From the NCBI GenBank assembly GCA_029974035.1, contig JARKQG010000073.1, positions 21,035 through 85,034 of the forward strand: DNA of 64,000 nucleotides. The letters are read 5' to 3'. The position numbers and the translations under genes are program-made. Positions 8,164 to 16,031 of this stretch are shown here, piece after piece. Position 1 is the first letter of the stretch; every line of letters starts with the position of its first letter. The notes under the pieces were generated by a model. That model was not told the origin of the DNA and ran no database searches. It saw only the letters and a list, made by a program, of their open reading frames with translations. This stretch comes from Eubacteriales bacterium (GTDB lineage Bacteria; Bacillota_A; Clostridia; Christensenellales; Aristaeellaceae).

Positions 8164-9246
8164 ATGCGGTTCATGGACAGCCATCACCCCTGGGCTATGG
8201 CGACAATCCTCTTTTGGTCGATGGCCTTCGTGCTGACGAGGCTTTCGCTCCAGCACTTCACGGCGTTTCCGCTGGGATTTCTCCGGTATTTCGCGGCATC
8301 CGTGGTGCTGATCGCGGTGCTGTGGCTGAAGCGGGTGCCGCTGCCCCGGCGGGCGGACTGGAAGTGGTTTCTCCTCAGCGGCGCGACGGGTTTTTTCCTC
8401 TACATGATCGCATTCAACAAGGGCTGCGAAACGGTGTCCTCCGCCACAGGCAGCGTGGTGCTTGCAACGGTGCCGGTGTTGACCGCGCTGATGGCCCGCG
8501 CCCTCCACGGCGAGATGCTGCGCCCCCATCAGTGGGCCGCGATGGCGGTGGAATTCAGCGGCGTGGCGCTGCTCATGCTGATGGACGGCGTGTTTTCCGT
8601 GAACGCCGGCCTTCTCTACCTGCTGGCGGCCGTGGTGCTGCTGAGCGCCTACAACCTGCTGCAGCGCCGCCTGACCAAAACCTATTCCGGCCTCCAGGCT
8701 TCCGCCTACAGCGTGCTGGCGGGCACGCTCATGCTGGCGGTGTTTGCGCCACAGGGCGCCGCGCAGGCCGTGACGGCCCCGCCGCGCCTGCTAATGTACG
8801 TGGCGATTTTGGGCGTCTTTACCAGCGCCTTCGCCTACGTCGCCTGGGCCAACGCCTTTAAACGGGCGGAGAAGGCCTCCTCCGTCAGCAATTACATGTT
8901 CCTGTCGCCGCTTCTGGCCTCGGCCCTGGGCTTTTTGATGGCCAACGAGGTGCCGGACCGCGGCACGCTCCTCGGCGGCGGGGTAATTCTGGTGGGCGTG
9001 CTGCTCTTCAACTACGGCGCGGCCTTTGGCCGCAGGGCGGCGGCTTTAGCGGCTTCCGCGCCCCTTGACGCGAGAGACCGGATCACCACACCCGCGGCGA
9101 TCATCCCCGCCACCGGCGGCACGAAGGATGCGGAGCCGGGAATCGATCTGCGCGCGGCGCATGTTCGCGGCGCGTCCGGCGGGCAGACGCAGTCCGCTCC
9201 GCAGGCCGCTTCCGCCCGCGGGCGCTTCGGCGGCTCCTCGGAATAG
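8164..9246 (+). CDS. EamA/DMT family transporter
   Basis: 360 residues with ten hydrophobic helices in two EamA repeats covering roughly residues 5-290, as in RhaT/YdcZ-type drug and metabolite exporters. The start at 8164 places the protein just after its promoter; ATG 8173 is an alternative and neither has a strong ribosome site. The last 70 or so residues after GVLLFNYGAAFGR are Arg/Ala-rich, not membrane-like and read across the 3' end of tcdA on the opposite strand (9012-9246), so the natural stop was probably lost. A second EamA gene lies at 18359-19297. The substrate is unknown. Confidence 0.85.
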   Translation: MRFMDSHHPWAMATILFWSMAFVLTRLSLQHFTAFPLGFLRYFAASVVLIAVLWLKRVPLPRRADWKWFLLSGATGFFLYMIAFNKGCETVSSATGSVVLATVPVLTALMARALHGEMLRPHQWAAMAVEFSGVALLMLMDGVFSVNAGLLYLLAAVVLLSAYNLLQRRLTKTYSGLQASAYSVLAGTLMLAVFAPQGAAQAVTAPPRLLMYVAILGVFTSAFAYVAWANAFKRAEKASSVSNYMFLSPLLASALGFLMANEVPDRGTLLGGGVILVGVLLFNYGAAFGRRAAALAASAPLDARDRITTPAAIIPATGGTKDAEPGIDLRAAHVRGASGGQTQSAPQAASARGRFGGSSE

Positions 9247-9815
9247 ACGACCGTCAGCCCCTCGACGCCCCGCTTGCGAAGCTCCGCGCGCATCACGCGC
9301 GCCAGCGGGCAGACCTTCGTTTCGTAAATGTCCGCGACGCGCAGCATGGTCGGGTCTGTCTTGTTGCCCGCGCCCATACAGGAAATGACGGGAACCCCCG
9401 CCGCCCGGGCGCGCAGGATGATCTCCAGCTTTCCCTTGACGGTGTCGATGGCGTCGATCACATAGTCATACTGCGAAAAATTCAGCGCGTCCGCCGTCTC
9501 TGGCAGAAAAAAGCACGCGTGCCTGCGGACGGCGATCTCCGGACAGATGTCCCGGATGCGCTCCTCCGCCGCGTCCACCTTCAACCGTCCGACGGTGGAA
9601 TGGGCGGCAATGATCTGGCGGTTGATGTTGGTCAGACACACCCTGTCGTCGTCCACCAGGTCGATGGCGCCGACGCCGCCCCGGGCCAGCGCCTCCACCG
9701 CGCCGCCGCCCACGCCGCCCACGCCGAACACCGCTACCCGGCTCGCCCAGAGCGCCGCCATCCCCTCGCGCCCAAAGATCAACTCCGACCGTGAAAATTC
9801 GTTCCGCATACGCAC
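9012..9815 (-). CDS. tcdA: tRNA threonylcarbamoyladenosine dehydratase (TcdA/CsdL, E1-like)
   Basis: 267 residues of the ThiF/MoeB/HesA fold. The nucleotide loop GVGGVG is at 31-36, with acidic strand DLVDDD at 52-57 and NINRQ at 63-67 for ATP binding and adenylation. The C-terminal FVPPVAGM segment matches TcdA, which cyclises t6A to ct6A in tRNA position 37. There is no adjacent ThiS or MoaD partner, supporting TcdA over ThiF or MoeB. GTG 9815 is taken as start because GGGAGGG ends 6 bases before it; ATG 9809 is the alternative. Its 3' end overlaps the convergent transporter frame by 235 bases. Confidence 0.88.
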   Translation of the reverse strand: MRMRNEFSRSELIFGREGMAALWASRVAVFGVGGVGGGAVEALARGGVGAIDLVDDDRVCLTNINRQIIAAHSTVGRLKVDAAEERIRDICPEIAVRRHACFFLPETADALNFSQYDYVIDAIDTVKGKLEIILRARAAGVPVISCMGAGNKTDPTMLRVADIYETKVCPLARVMRAELRKRGVEGLTVVYSEEPPKRPRAEAACGADCVCPPDAPRTCAARRSIPGSASFVPPVAGMIAAGVVIRSLASRGAEAAKAAALRPKAAP

Positions 9816-9851
9816 TTATGCCCTCCCGCGCGGCGTTCGCCGCGCCGCCCC

Positions 9852-9880
9852 CTATTGTACCGCGAAATCGGGCGCCTGTC
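9852..9880 (-). promoter_or_regulatory. tcdA promoter
   Basis: On the minus strand TGGACA (9875-9880) and TACAAT (9852-9857) are 17 bases apart, 36 bases before the tcdA start. A GC-rich hairpin lies in the short leader. Confidence 0.6.
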
Positions 9881-9922
9881 CACGCGCACATTTTTTGATC
9901 CCATTGCCTGGATTGGAGGCCC

Positions 9923-9948
9923 AGTAGTCCACGAAGTCTAAGAACCCT
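9923..9948 (+). repeat. Extra terminal fragment of the 162-bp element abutting copy 2
   Basis: These 26 bases (AGTAGTCCACGAAGTCTAAG followed by AACC and CT) equal the inverse complement of the right end of the element, and stand directly before the left end of copy 2. This is either a remnant of an earlier copy or the product of insertion into an existing end. Confidence 0.65.
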
Positions 9949-10110
9949 AGTCGTCCGCGAAGCCTAATTTCCGCGCTATGGCTGGATCTTTTCCTGTCCG
10001 GCCGTGTCTCTCTCCGCTTGACGTAGCGCTGCTACGCCTGAGCTACGGATCGGTGCCGTGCATAAAAATCTCTGCGCCCTATCCTCGGTTCTTAGACTCC
10101 GTGGACTACT
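9949..10110 (+). mobile_element. 162-bp MITE-like repeat element, copy 2
   Basis: Same orientation and length as copy 3 and inverse to copy 1. The left end begins AGTCGTCCGCGAAGCC, the right end finishes with TTAGACTCCGTGGACTACT. The interior is somewhat diverged (the gccggacag arm reads gccgtgcat), so the internal hairpin is weaker than in the other copies. It lies in the 391-base divergent interval between tcdA and the small Lys-rich protein gene; besides the tcdA promoter I see nothing else there. Non-coding; apparent long frames crossing it are chance. Confidence 0.8.
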
Positions 10111-10206
10111 AATACCCAAAATCCGGCGCCTGGGCTTTTCACAGCGCGCGAAAAGGGGTAGAAAACGCACAATCCCGCAATTTCGAGCAGGAAAGAGGAA
10201 ACGAGC

Positions 10207-10608
10207 ATGTCGAAAAATGCCGAAACCTGTCCCGGCTGCCACAGGCACTGCAGCCTCGCCTCCCCCCGCTGCCGCGTGGGCGAGCTGTACGCGAGAAAGC
10301 GCGCCCGCCATGAGGAAATGGCGCGGGAGGAAGCGGCGGCCGCGCTCGCGCCGGCGCGGGAGGACGGGGGCGCGGCCCTGGGCAAAACCATGCGCCGCGT
10401 ATCGCGCGCGCTTCGACACGGCAAAATGACGCTGGATGCACTGGGTGCCGAAGAAGCGCACCTGCTGGGTGGTATTCTGGCAAAGCTGGACGCGGCACGC
10501 CCCGAGAAGCATAAAAAAAAGAAGCACGATAAAAAGAAGCACGGCAAAAAGAAGCGCGAAAAGAAAAAGCGCGGCAAGAAAAAGGGCAGCCGCCACAAGC
10601 GGGGGTAA
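10207..10608 (+). CDS. Small protein with N-terminal Cys cluster and Lys-rich tail
   Basis: 133 residues. The N-terminus has four cysteines with spacing C-x2-C-x3-C-x6-C (C8, C11, C15, C22) that could bind zinc or an Fe-S cluster, a helical Ala/Glu/Arg-rich middle (about 27-95), and a tail (about 99-133) made almost only of Lys, Arg, His and Gly in a repeating K-K-x-H/R-x-K-K pattern. A GAAAGAGG ribosome site precedes the ATG and a clear terminator follows, so it is a real single-gene unit. Similar CPxxCxxHC small proteins are widespread but uncharacterised in Clostridia. Nucleic acid binding by the tail is inference; I do not recognise a function. Confidence 0.7.
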   Translation: MSKNAETCPGCHRHCSLASPRCRVGELYARKRARHEEMAREEAAAALAPAREDGGAALGKTMRRVSRALRHGKMTLDALGAEEAHLLGGILAKLDAARPEKHKKKKHDKKKHGKKKREKKKRGKKKGSRHKRG

Positions 10609-10644
10609 AGATCCGCCGGATGCTTCGGGTGCCGCCGCTTGTCT

Positions 10645-10670
10645 GCGCGCCGGAATCGGCGCGCTTTTTT
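10645..10670 (+). terminator. Rho-independent terminator
   Basis: A perfect 8-base stem (GCGCGCCG/CGGCGCGC) with a GAAT loop is followed by six T. It closes the Lys-rich protein gene and separates it from the rnf operon. Confidence 0.85.
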
Positions 10671-10755
10671 GTCATCCGGAAACAAATGCGACAAATATTC
10701 GGCAAGGCATATAAATTTTGAATGGCGGTATGTCAAAATTGCGATAGCCAGCACC

Positions 10756-10784
10756 TTGCAGCGGCAGGGTGCTTTTGTTATAAT
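10756..10784 (+). promoter_or_regulatory. rnf operon promoter
   Basis: TTGCAG (10756-10761) and TATAAT (10779-10784) are 17 bases apart. About 120 bases of leader separate it from rnfC; no other structured element was recognised in the leader. Confidence 0.75.
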
Positions 10785-10913
10785 AATAACATGCCCTTCG
10801 CATTCCAGCACACGCGCGCTCAATCGGGTCGTTCCACGGCTTGACGACGGCTGGCGCAGCGCTTTATAAAAAGCATCGGCATGCGGACACCTGAAGTGAG
10901 GAAGGGAATGAAT

Positions 10914-12245
10914 ATGCGCATATACGACTTTCCCGGCGGGATTCATCCCGCCAACGCGCCGGGCGGCGGACGACGCACCGGCGAGACCCCAATCGCGAAT
11001 ATGCCCGCCCCGGAGCGCGTGGTCCTCTCCATGCTCCGGGTTTCCGGGGCGCAGCTTACCCCGCTGGTCAGGCGGGGCGATTTTGTAAAAATGGGTCAGA
11101 AGATCGCGGACAGCGACGCCTTTGTCAGCGCACCCCTTTACGCCAGCGTATCCGGCAAGGTGATCGCGGTGGAACCCCGGCCCCACCCCACCGGGCGGCG
11201 GCTGGTGCCCGCCGTCGTCATCGAAAACGACCGCCAGGACACCTGGGACGAATCCTGCGCGCCCGTCGATCCTGCGACGCTCGACGCGCAGGGAATCGTG
11301 CGCCTCGCGCGGGAAAAGGGGCTGGTGGGGCTGGGCGGCGCGACGTTCCCCGTCCACGTCAAGCTGAGCGCGCCCCAGGGCCGGACGGTGGATACGCTGA
11401 TCCTCAACGGCTCCGAATGCGAACCCTGGCTGACGGCAGATGACCGCCTCATGCAGGAGCACCCGGAAGACGTGATCGGCGGGGCGCTCCTCGCGCTGCG
11501 CGCGCTGGGCGCGGCCCGCGCGATCCTGGGCATCGAATCGGACAAGGCCGCGGCCCTTCGCGCCGTTTCCGGGGCGGCCGAAGGCACGCCCGTTTCGGTG
11601 CGCCCGCTCAGGCCCAGGTATCCCCAGGGCGGAGAGCGGCAGCTGATCTACGCGCTGACCGGGCGAAAGGTGCCCGCAGGCGCCCTGCCCTGGGACGCGG
11701 GGTGCGCCGTGTTCAACGTGGGCACGATGGCGGCGCTCAACCTGGCCGTCACCGAGGGCCGGCCGCTGATTGACCGGATCATCACCGTCACGGGCAACGC
11801 AGTCGCGGAGCCGAAAAACCTGCGCGTGCGCATTGGAACGAGCCTTCGGGACTGCATCGGGTTCTGCGGCGGCTATCCGGGCGGCGCGCCCGACAAGCTC
11901 ATCGCAGGCGGGCCGATGATGGGGACCGCGCTTTTTACGGACGATGTACCCGTGATCGCGGGGACATCGGGCATCATCGCCCTGGCCGGTTTGGCCGCCC
12001 ACGTGCCGGAACCCTCCGCCTGCATCCGCTGCGGGCGCTGCCATCAGGTCTGCCCCGCGGGGCTTCAGCCCTACGCCATCGAGGAGGCCATCTCGGCGCG
12101 GGACGCCGCGAAGGCCACCCGTTTCTTTGCGCACGAGTGCATTGAATGCGGCGCCTGCGGCTACGTCTGCCCCGCCCGGCGGCAGCTGGTTCAGAATATA
12201 CGCCTGGCAAAGGCGCTCGTCCGCGGCAGCGCGGCGGGCGAGTGA
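10914..12245 (+). CDS. rnfC: Rnf complex subunit RnfC (NADH/FMN and Fe-S subunit)
   Basis: 443 residues. The start at 10914 (MRIYDFPGGIHP) lies 7 bases after AGGAAGGG; the ATG at 10908 is too close to that site. The N-terminus has the FPGGIHP motif, the centre is the SLBB/FMN-NADH Rossmann-like region (GLGGATFP and NGSECEPWL), and the C-terminus carries two 4Fe-4S motifs, CIRCGRCHQVCP and CIECGACGYVCP. RnfC is the peripheral cytoplasmic subunit that passes electrons between NAD and the membrane complex. First gene of rnfCDGEAB, the Clostridial order. The complex couples ferredoxin oxidation to NAD reduction and ion pumping. Confidence 0.95.
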   Translation: MRIYDFPGGIHPANAPGGGRRTGETPIANMPAPERVVLSMLRVSGAQLTPLVRRGDFVKMGQKIADSDAFVSAPLYASVSGKVIAVEPRPHPTGRRLVPAVVIENDRQDTWDESCAPVDPATLDAQGIVRLAREKGLVGLGGATFPVHVKLSAPQGRTVDTLILNGSECEPWLTADDRLMQEHPEDVIGGALLALRALGAARAILGIESDKAAALRAVSGAAEGTPVSVRPLRPRYPQGGERQLIYALTGRKVPAGALPWDAGCAVFNVGTMAALNLAVTEGRPLIDRIITVTGNAVAEPKNLRVRIGTSLRDCIGFCGGYPGGAPDKLIAGGPMMGTALFTDDVPVIAGTSGIIALAGLAAHVPEPSACIRCGRCHQVCPAGLQPYAIEEAISARDAAKATRFFAHECIECGACGYVCPARRQLVQNIRLAKALVRGSAAGE

Positions 12246-12267
12246 CGAACAGGAGGCTGTACGACAA

Positions 12268-13266
12268 ATGAAGCTGAACGTCTCCCCTTCCCCCCACCTT
12301 CGCGGCCCGCAGGATACGCGCGCGGTCATGCGCCACGTGCTGATCGCGTTGGCGCCCGCCGGCGTGATGGGCGTCTACCGGTTCGGCTACCATGCGCTGG
12401 TCGTGCTGCTGGTGACCACGGCTTCCGCCATCCTGTCCGAGTGGGCCTTTGGGCGGCTGATGAAGCGGCCCAATACCGTCGGCGATCTGTCCGCCGCGGT
12501 GACGGGGCTGCTGCTGGGCATGAATCTGCCTGCCACCGCGCCCTGGTGGCTGTGCGTCGTGGGCTCGGTCTTTGCCATCGGCCTTGTGAAGATGCTCTTT
12601 GGCGGTCTGGGCAACAACTTTGTCAACCCCGCGCTGGCCGCGCGCGCGTTTCTTCTGGCCAGCTTTCCTTCGCGGATGACCGCGTGGATCAACCCCCTCA
12701 ACGCGCTGACGGCCAGCACCGCCGACGCGCTGACCTCCGCCACGCCGATGTCCCTGATCAAGCAGGGCGGCGCAGCCTTTGAGGTTTCCGGCGGCTGGGG
12801 CGCGGACCTGACCCGGCTGCTTTTTGGCAGCGCGGCCGGCTGCATCGGGGAGGCCAGCGCCCTTGCGGTGCTGATCGGCTTTGTATGGCTGATGGTTTTT
12901 GGCGTCGTTTCCTGGCGCATTCCGGTGGTATTTGTCGGCACGGTGTTTGCCGGAACGGCGCTCCTCGGCGGCCCGATGGGCGAGAGCTACTACCCGCCGC
13001 TGGTGGACGGCGCGGTGCACGCGCTGTCCGGCGGGCTTTTGCTGGGCGCCGTCTTTATGGCCACGGACCCCACCACCTCGCCCGTCACGCGGGCCGGACA
13101 GTGGATCTACGCATTGGGCTGCGGCCTTTTCACGGTGGTCATACGCCTCTATGGCAGCTATCCGGAGGGGGTCAGCTTTTCCATCCTGCTGATGAATCTC
13201 TGCGTACCGCTGATCGAGCGCGGCATCCGCGCCCGCAGCTTCGGGGAGGTGAAGCACCGTGCGTGA
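12268..13266 (+). CDS. rnfD: Rnf complex subunit RnfD
   Basis: 332 residues with about nine membrane helices. The start at 12268 follows AGGAGG and the protein opens with MKLNVSPSPH, as in other RnfD. Thr159 in the SATP motif is the expected site of covalent FMN attachment. Together with RnfG it carries electrons through the membrane. It lies 22 bases after rnfC and overlaps the GTG start of rnfG by 8 bases. Confidence 0.95.
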   Translation: MKLNVSPSPHLRGPQDTRAVMRHVLIALAPAGVMGVYRFGYHALVVLLVTTASAILSEWAFGRLMKRPNTVGDLSAAVTGLLLGMNLPATAPWWLCVVGSVFAIGLVKMLFGGLGNNFVNPALAARAFLLASFPSRMTAWINPLNALTASTADALTSATPMSLIKQGGAAFEVSGGWGADLTRLLFGSAAGCIGEASALAVLIGFVWLMVFGVVSWRIPVVFVGTVFAGTALLGGPMGESYYPPLVDGAVHALSGGLLLGAVFMATDPTTSPVTRAGQWIYALGCGLFTVVIRLYGSYPEGVSFSILLMNLCVPLIERGIRARSFGEVKHRA

Positions 13267-13798
13267 CCTGATACGGCTGAGCGGTCGGCTTTTTCTGATC
13301 GCGCTGGTGGCGGGCCTCGCGCTGGGCGCCACCTACTACGTCACCAAGGAGCCCATCGAGCGCCAGAAGGCGCTGGCCTCCGCCAGCGCCCGCGGGCAGG
13401 TGATCGACGGCCAGGCGGTGCCGGACGAGCGCGCGGTGCTCACCGGCAACATCCGCTCTGTGCTGGTGACGGCGGACGGGGGGCGCGTCGTCGAAGTCGC
13501 GGCCACCGGCTATGGCGGCGAATTTCTGGTGACGGTGGGCATTGAGTCCGGGGGCACGATTACCGGCGTCATCATCGGAGAGAACAACGAAACGGTGGGG
13601 CTGGGCAAAAACGCGGAAAAGCCGGAGTTTACCGGCCAGTATGTGAACCAGAACGCCGAGCTCGAAGTCGTCAAGGACGGCGCGGGCGCGGGCGAGATTG
13701 ACGCGCTGACCGGCGCGACCATTACGTCGCGGGCCGTGACGGACGCGGTGAACGAGGCGCGGGCCTACGCCCTCGCACTGGGAGGTGTCGGCAAGTGA
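13259..13798 (+). CDS. rnfG: Rnf complex subunit RnfG
   Basis: 179 residues: one N-terminal membrane helix (about 9-27) and an FMN-binding domain outside. The DALTGAT motif at 148-154 supplies the Thr for covalent FMN through a phosphoester, a bond made by an ApbE-type flavin transferase that is not encoded here. GTG start with GGGGAGG upstream. The stop overlaps the GTG of rnfE (GTGA), so the subunits are translationally coupled. Confidence 0.95.
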   Translation: MRDLIRLSGRLFLIALVAGLALGATYYVTKEPIERQKALASASARGQVIDGQAVPDERAVLTGNIRSVLVTADGGRVVEVAATGYGGEFLVTVGIESGGTITGVIIGENNETVGLGKNAEKPEFTGQYVNQNAELEVVKDGAGAGEIDALTGATITSRAVTDAVNEARAYALALGGVGK

Positions 13799-14457
13799 AA
13801 TCCCTCAAAATCCTTCTGAATGGCCTGTGGAAGGAGAATCCAACCTTCCGGATGCTGCTGGGCATGTGCCCCACGCTGGCGGTATCGACGGCGGCCATAA
13901 ACGGCGTGGGCATGGGTTTGGCGGCGACGGCCGTGCTCACCTGCTCCAATGTGTTTGTGTCGCTTCTGCGCAACTTCATCCCCGACGAGGTGCGCATCCC
14001 CGCCTACGTGGTCATCATCGCCTCCTTTACCACCATCGTTCAGCTGCTGCTCAAGGCCTTTGTGCCCGCGCTGGACGCGGCGCTCGGGCTGTACATCCCG
14101 CTGATCGTGGTCAACTGCATCATCCTGGCGCGGGCGGAGGCCTTTGCCAGCTGCCACGGCCCCTGGCAGAGCGCCATGGACGGGCTGGGCATGGGGCTGG
14201 GCTTCACCATGGCGCTCACCACCTTCGCCGCCATCCGGGAAGTGATCGGCGCCGGCACGGTGTTTGGCGTGAACGTCCTCGGAAGCGGATACGAGCCCGT
14301 CATGATCACGCTGATGGCCCCCGGCGGCTTTATCACGCTGGGGCTGCTGCTGGGCGTCATCAACCACCTTTCCGCCAAAAAGAAGAAGGGAGTGAAGCGC
14401 GATGGACTACATTGTGCGTCTTGTCCTCATAGCGATCACTGCGGCGCTGGTCAGTAA
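13795..14457 (+). CDS. rnfE: Rnf complex subunit RnfE
   Basis: 220 residues with six membrane helices. The opening NGLWKENPTFRMLLGMCPTLAV is diagnostic for RnfE/RsxE, a homologue of NqrD. It starts at GTG overlapping the rnfG stop. The C-terminus runs 56 bases into rnfA in another frame, adding a polar tail with three cysteines and a His (CASCPHSDHC) that is not a known RnfE feature and is probably a chance extension past a lost stop. Confidence 0.93.
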   Translation: MKSLKILLNGLWKENPTFRMLLGMCPTLAVSTAAINGVGMGLAATAVLTCSNVFVSLLRNFIPDEVRIPAYVVIIASFTTIVQLLLKAFVPALDAALGLYIPLIVVNCIILARAEAFASCHGPWQSAMDGLGMGLGFTMALTTFAAIREVIGAGTVFGVNVLGSGYEPVMITLMAPGGFITLGLLLGVINHLSAKKKKGVKRDGLHCASCPHSDHCGAGQ

Positions 14458-14989
14458 CTTTGTGCTGGTGCGCTTTCTGGGCATCTGCCCGTTTCTCGGC
14501 GTTTCGCAGAAGATCAAATCCGCCGTGGGCATGGGCATGGCGGTGTCCTTTGTGATGGGCATGGCCTCCGCGCTGACCTGGATGGTGCAAAAATGGGTGC
14601 TGGACCCGCTGTCCATCGGCTTTATGCAGACCATCGCCTTCATCTTGGTGATCGCCGCGCTGGTACAGTTTGTCGAAATGGTGCTGAAAAAGACCAACCC
14701 GGCGCTGTACAAGGCGCTGGGGGTGTATCTGCCGCTGATCACCACCAACTGCGCGGTGCTGGGCGTGGCGATCCTCAACATCGAAAGCGGCTACGATCTT
14801 CTGGAGAGTGTGATCAACGGCGTTTTCGGCGGCGTAGGCTTTACCATTGCCATCGTGCTGATGGCCGGCATCCGTGAAAAACTGGAAAACGCGCAGATTC
14901 CGGAATCGATGAAGGGCTTCCCCATCACGCTGGTGGCGGCGGGGCTGATGGCCATCGCGTTCATGGGCTTCGCGGGTCTGGGCGGATAA
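14402..14989 (+). CDS. rnfA: Rnf complex subunit RnfA
   Basis: 195 residues and six membrane helices, homologous to NqrE and inverted in topology relative to RnfE. The family motif VRFLGICPFLGVS is present near residue 22-34, and LGVYLPLITTNCAVLG holds the cysteine implicated in a membrane 2Fe-2S site shared with RnfE. GAAGGGAG precedes the ATG. It overlaps rnfE by 56 bases and is 11 bases from rnfB. Confidence 0.95.
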   Translation: MDYIVRLVLIAITAALVSNFVLVRFLGICPFLGVSQKIKSAVGMGMAVSFVMGMASALTWMVQKWVLDPLSIGFMQTIAFILVIAALVQFVEMVLKKTNPALYKALGVYLPLITTNCAVLGVAILNIESGYDLLESVINGVFGGVGFTIAIVLMAGIREKLENAQIPESMKGFPITLVAAGLMAIAFMGFAGLGG

Positions 14990-15000
14990 GGAGGGCGAAT

Positions 15001-15819
15001 ATGACGATCATCTGGATCAGCGCCGGCGCCATCGCCGCCATCGGCCTTCTGATGGGCGCGGCGCTGGCGGTGGCCGGGCGCTTTTTCTCGGTAACGAAGG
15101 ACGAGCGCATCGATCAGGTGCGCGCGCTGCTGCCGGGCGCCAACTGCGGCGGCTGCGGCTACCCCGGCTGCGACAGCCTGGCGAACGCCATCGTGACGGA
15201 GGGCGCGCCGGTCAACGCCTGCACGGTCAACACCGCCGAAAACAACGGGGCCATCGCCGCACTGATGGGCGTGGACGCGGCGCTCGTCCGGCCGCTGACC
15301 GCCCACGTGCACTGCCGCGGCACGCGGGAGAACGCGCCGCTTCAGTTCAATTACGAGGGCCTGAGGGACTGCCGGGCGGTCGCCGCCATCGACGACGGCG
15401 TGAAGAGCTGCCCCTTCAGCTGCCTGGGCTTTGGCAACTGCGCCAGGGTGTGCCCGGTGGGCGCGATTGCGATTGTCGATGGGCTTTCGGTCATTGATCA
15501 CGAAAAGTGCATCACCTGCGGCAAGTGCGTGGCCGAATGCCCCCGCCACATCATCCGGCTGGTGCCCAAGGACAGTCCGGTGCGCGTCGAGTGCGTCAAC
15601 GTGCTCAAGGGACGCCTGGTGACGGACAACTGCCGCGTGGGCTGCATCGGCTGCGGGCTGTGCGCCAAGGCCTGCGCCTATGGTGCCATCACCATGGAGG
15701 GCGACCTGCCCGTGATCGACTACGACAAGTGCGTGGGCTGCATGGCCTGCGCCGAAAGGTGCCCACGCAAGATCATCTGGCCGCTCAGGCCCGAAAAGAG
15801 CGATGCGGCGACCGCGTAG
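15001..15819 (+). CDS. rnfB: Rnf complex subunit RnfB (ferredoxin-accepting Fe-S subunit)
   Basis: 272 residues. An N-terminal membrane helix (about 4-26) is followed by the CGGCGYPGCD motif of the Fe4S4-binding domain and then three or four ferredoxin-like clusters, including CITCGKCVAECPRHII, CIGCGLCAKACAYGAI and CVGCMACAERCPRKII. RnfB accepts electrons from reduced ferredoxin. It is the last gene of the operon; a strong inverted repeat starts at its stop codon. It is shorter than the longest acetogen RnfB proteins, which carry further clusters. Confidence 0.95.
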   Translation: MTIIWISAGAIAAIGLLMGAALAVAGRFFSVTKDERIDQVRALLPGANCGGCGYPGCDSLANAIVTEGAPVNACTVNTAENNGAIAALMGVDAALVRPLTAHVHCRGTRENAPLQFNYEGLRDCRAVAAIDDGVKSCPFSCLGFGNCARVCPVGAIAIVDGLSVIDHEKCITCGKCVAECPRHIIRLVPKDSPVRVECVNVLKGRLVTDNCRVGCIGCGLCAKACAYGAITMEGDLPVIDYDKCVGCMACAERCPRKIIWPLRPEKSDAATA

Positions 15820-15868
15820 CGCCGGATAAACGGAGACGGCCGATCGGCCTTCTCCTTTTATCCGGCGC
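15819..15868. terminator. Large inverted repeat between rnfB and trkA
   Basis: Arms of about 25 bases (GCGCCGGATAAA... against its complement) pair with only a few mismatches around CGATCG. There is no T run, so it is either a terminator without a U tract or an mRNA 3'-end stabiliser acting for both convergent operons. Repeat element copy 3 begins one base after it. Confidence 0.55.
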
Positions 15869-15869
15869 C

Positions 15870-16031
15870 AGTAGTCCGCGAAGCCTAACTTCCGCGTTAT
15901 GGCTGGATCTTTTCCTGTCCGGCTGTGTCGCTCTCTGCTTGACGCAGCGCTGCTACGCCTGCGCTCCGGGGCCGTGCCGGACAGAAAAATCTATGCGCCC
16001 TATCATCGGTTCTTAAGCTTCGTGGACTACT
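15870..16031 (+). mobile_element. 162-bp MITE-like repeat element, copy 3
   Basis: The best preserved copy: ends AGTAGTCCGCGAAGCCTA and TAAGCTTCGTGGACTACT give an imperfect 18-base terminal inverted repeat, and the internal ttttcctgtccggc / gccggacagaaaaa arms are intact. It lies between convergent rnfB and trkA and its right end overlaps the trkA stop codon. No coding capacity and no matching transposase in the window. Confidence 0.82.

Noticed and set aside
9976..10596. Minus-strand frame reading through repeat copy 2 and the Lys-rich gene
   Set aside because: The hydrophobic Leu/Phe stretch is the complement of the Lys codons on the other strand, not a membrane protein.
10092..12329. 745-codon minus-strand frame across the small Cys-motif/Lys-rich protein gene and rnfC
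   Set aside because: It runs antisense to rnfC, the rnf promoter and the small Lys-rich protein gene and contains no recognisable domain.
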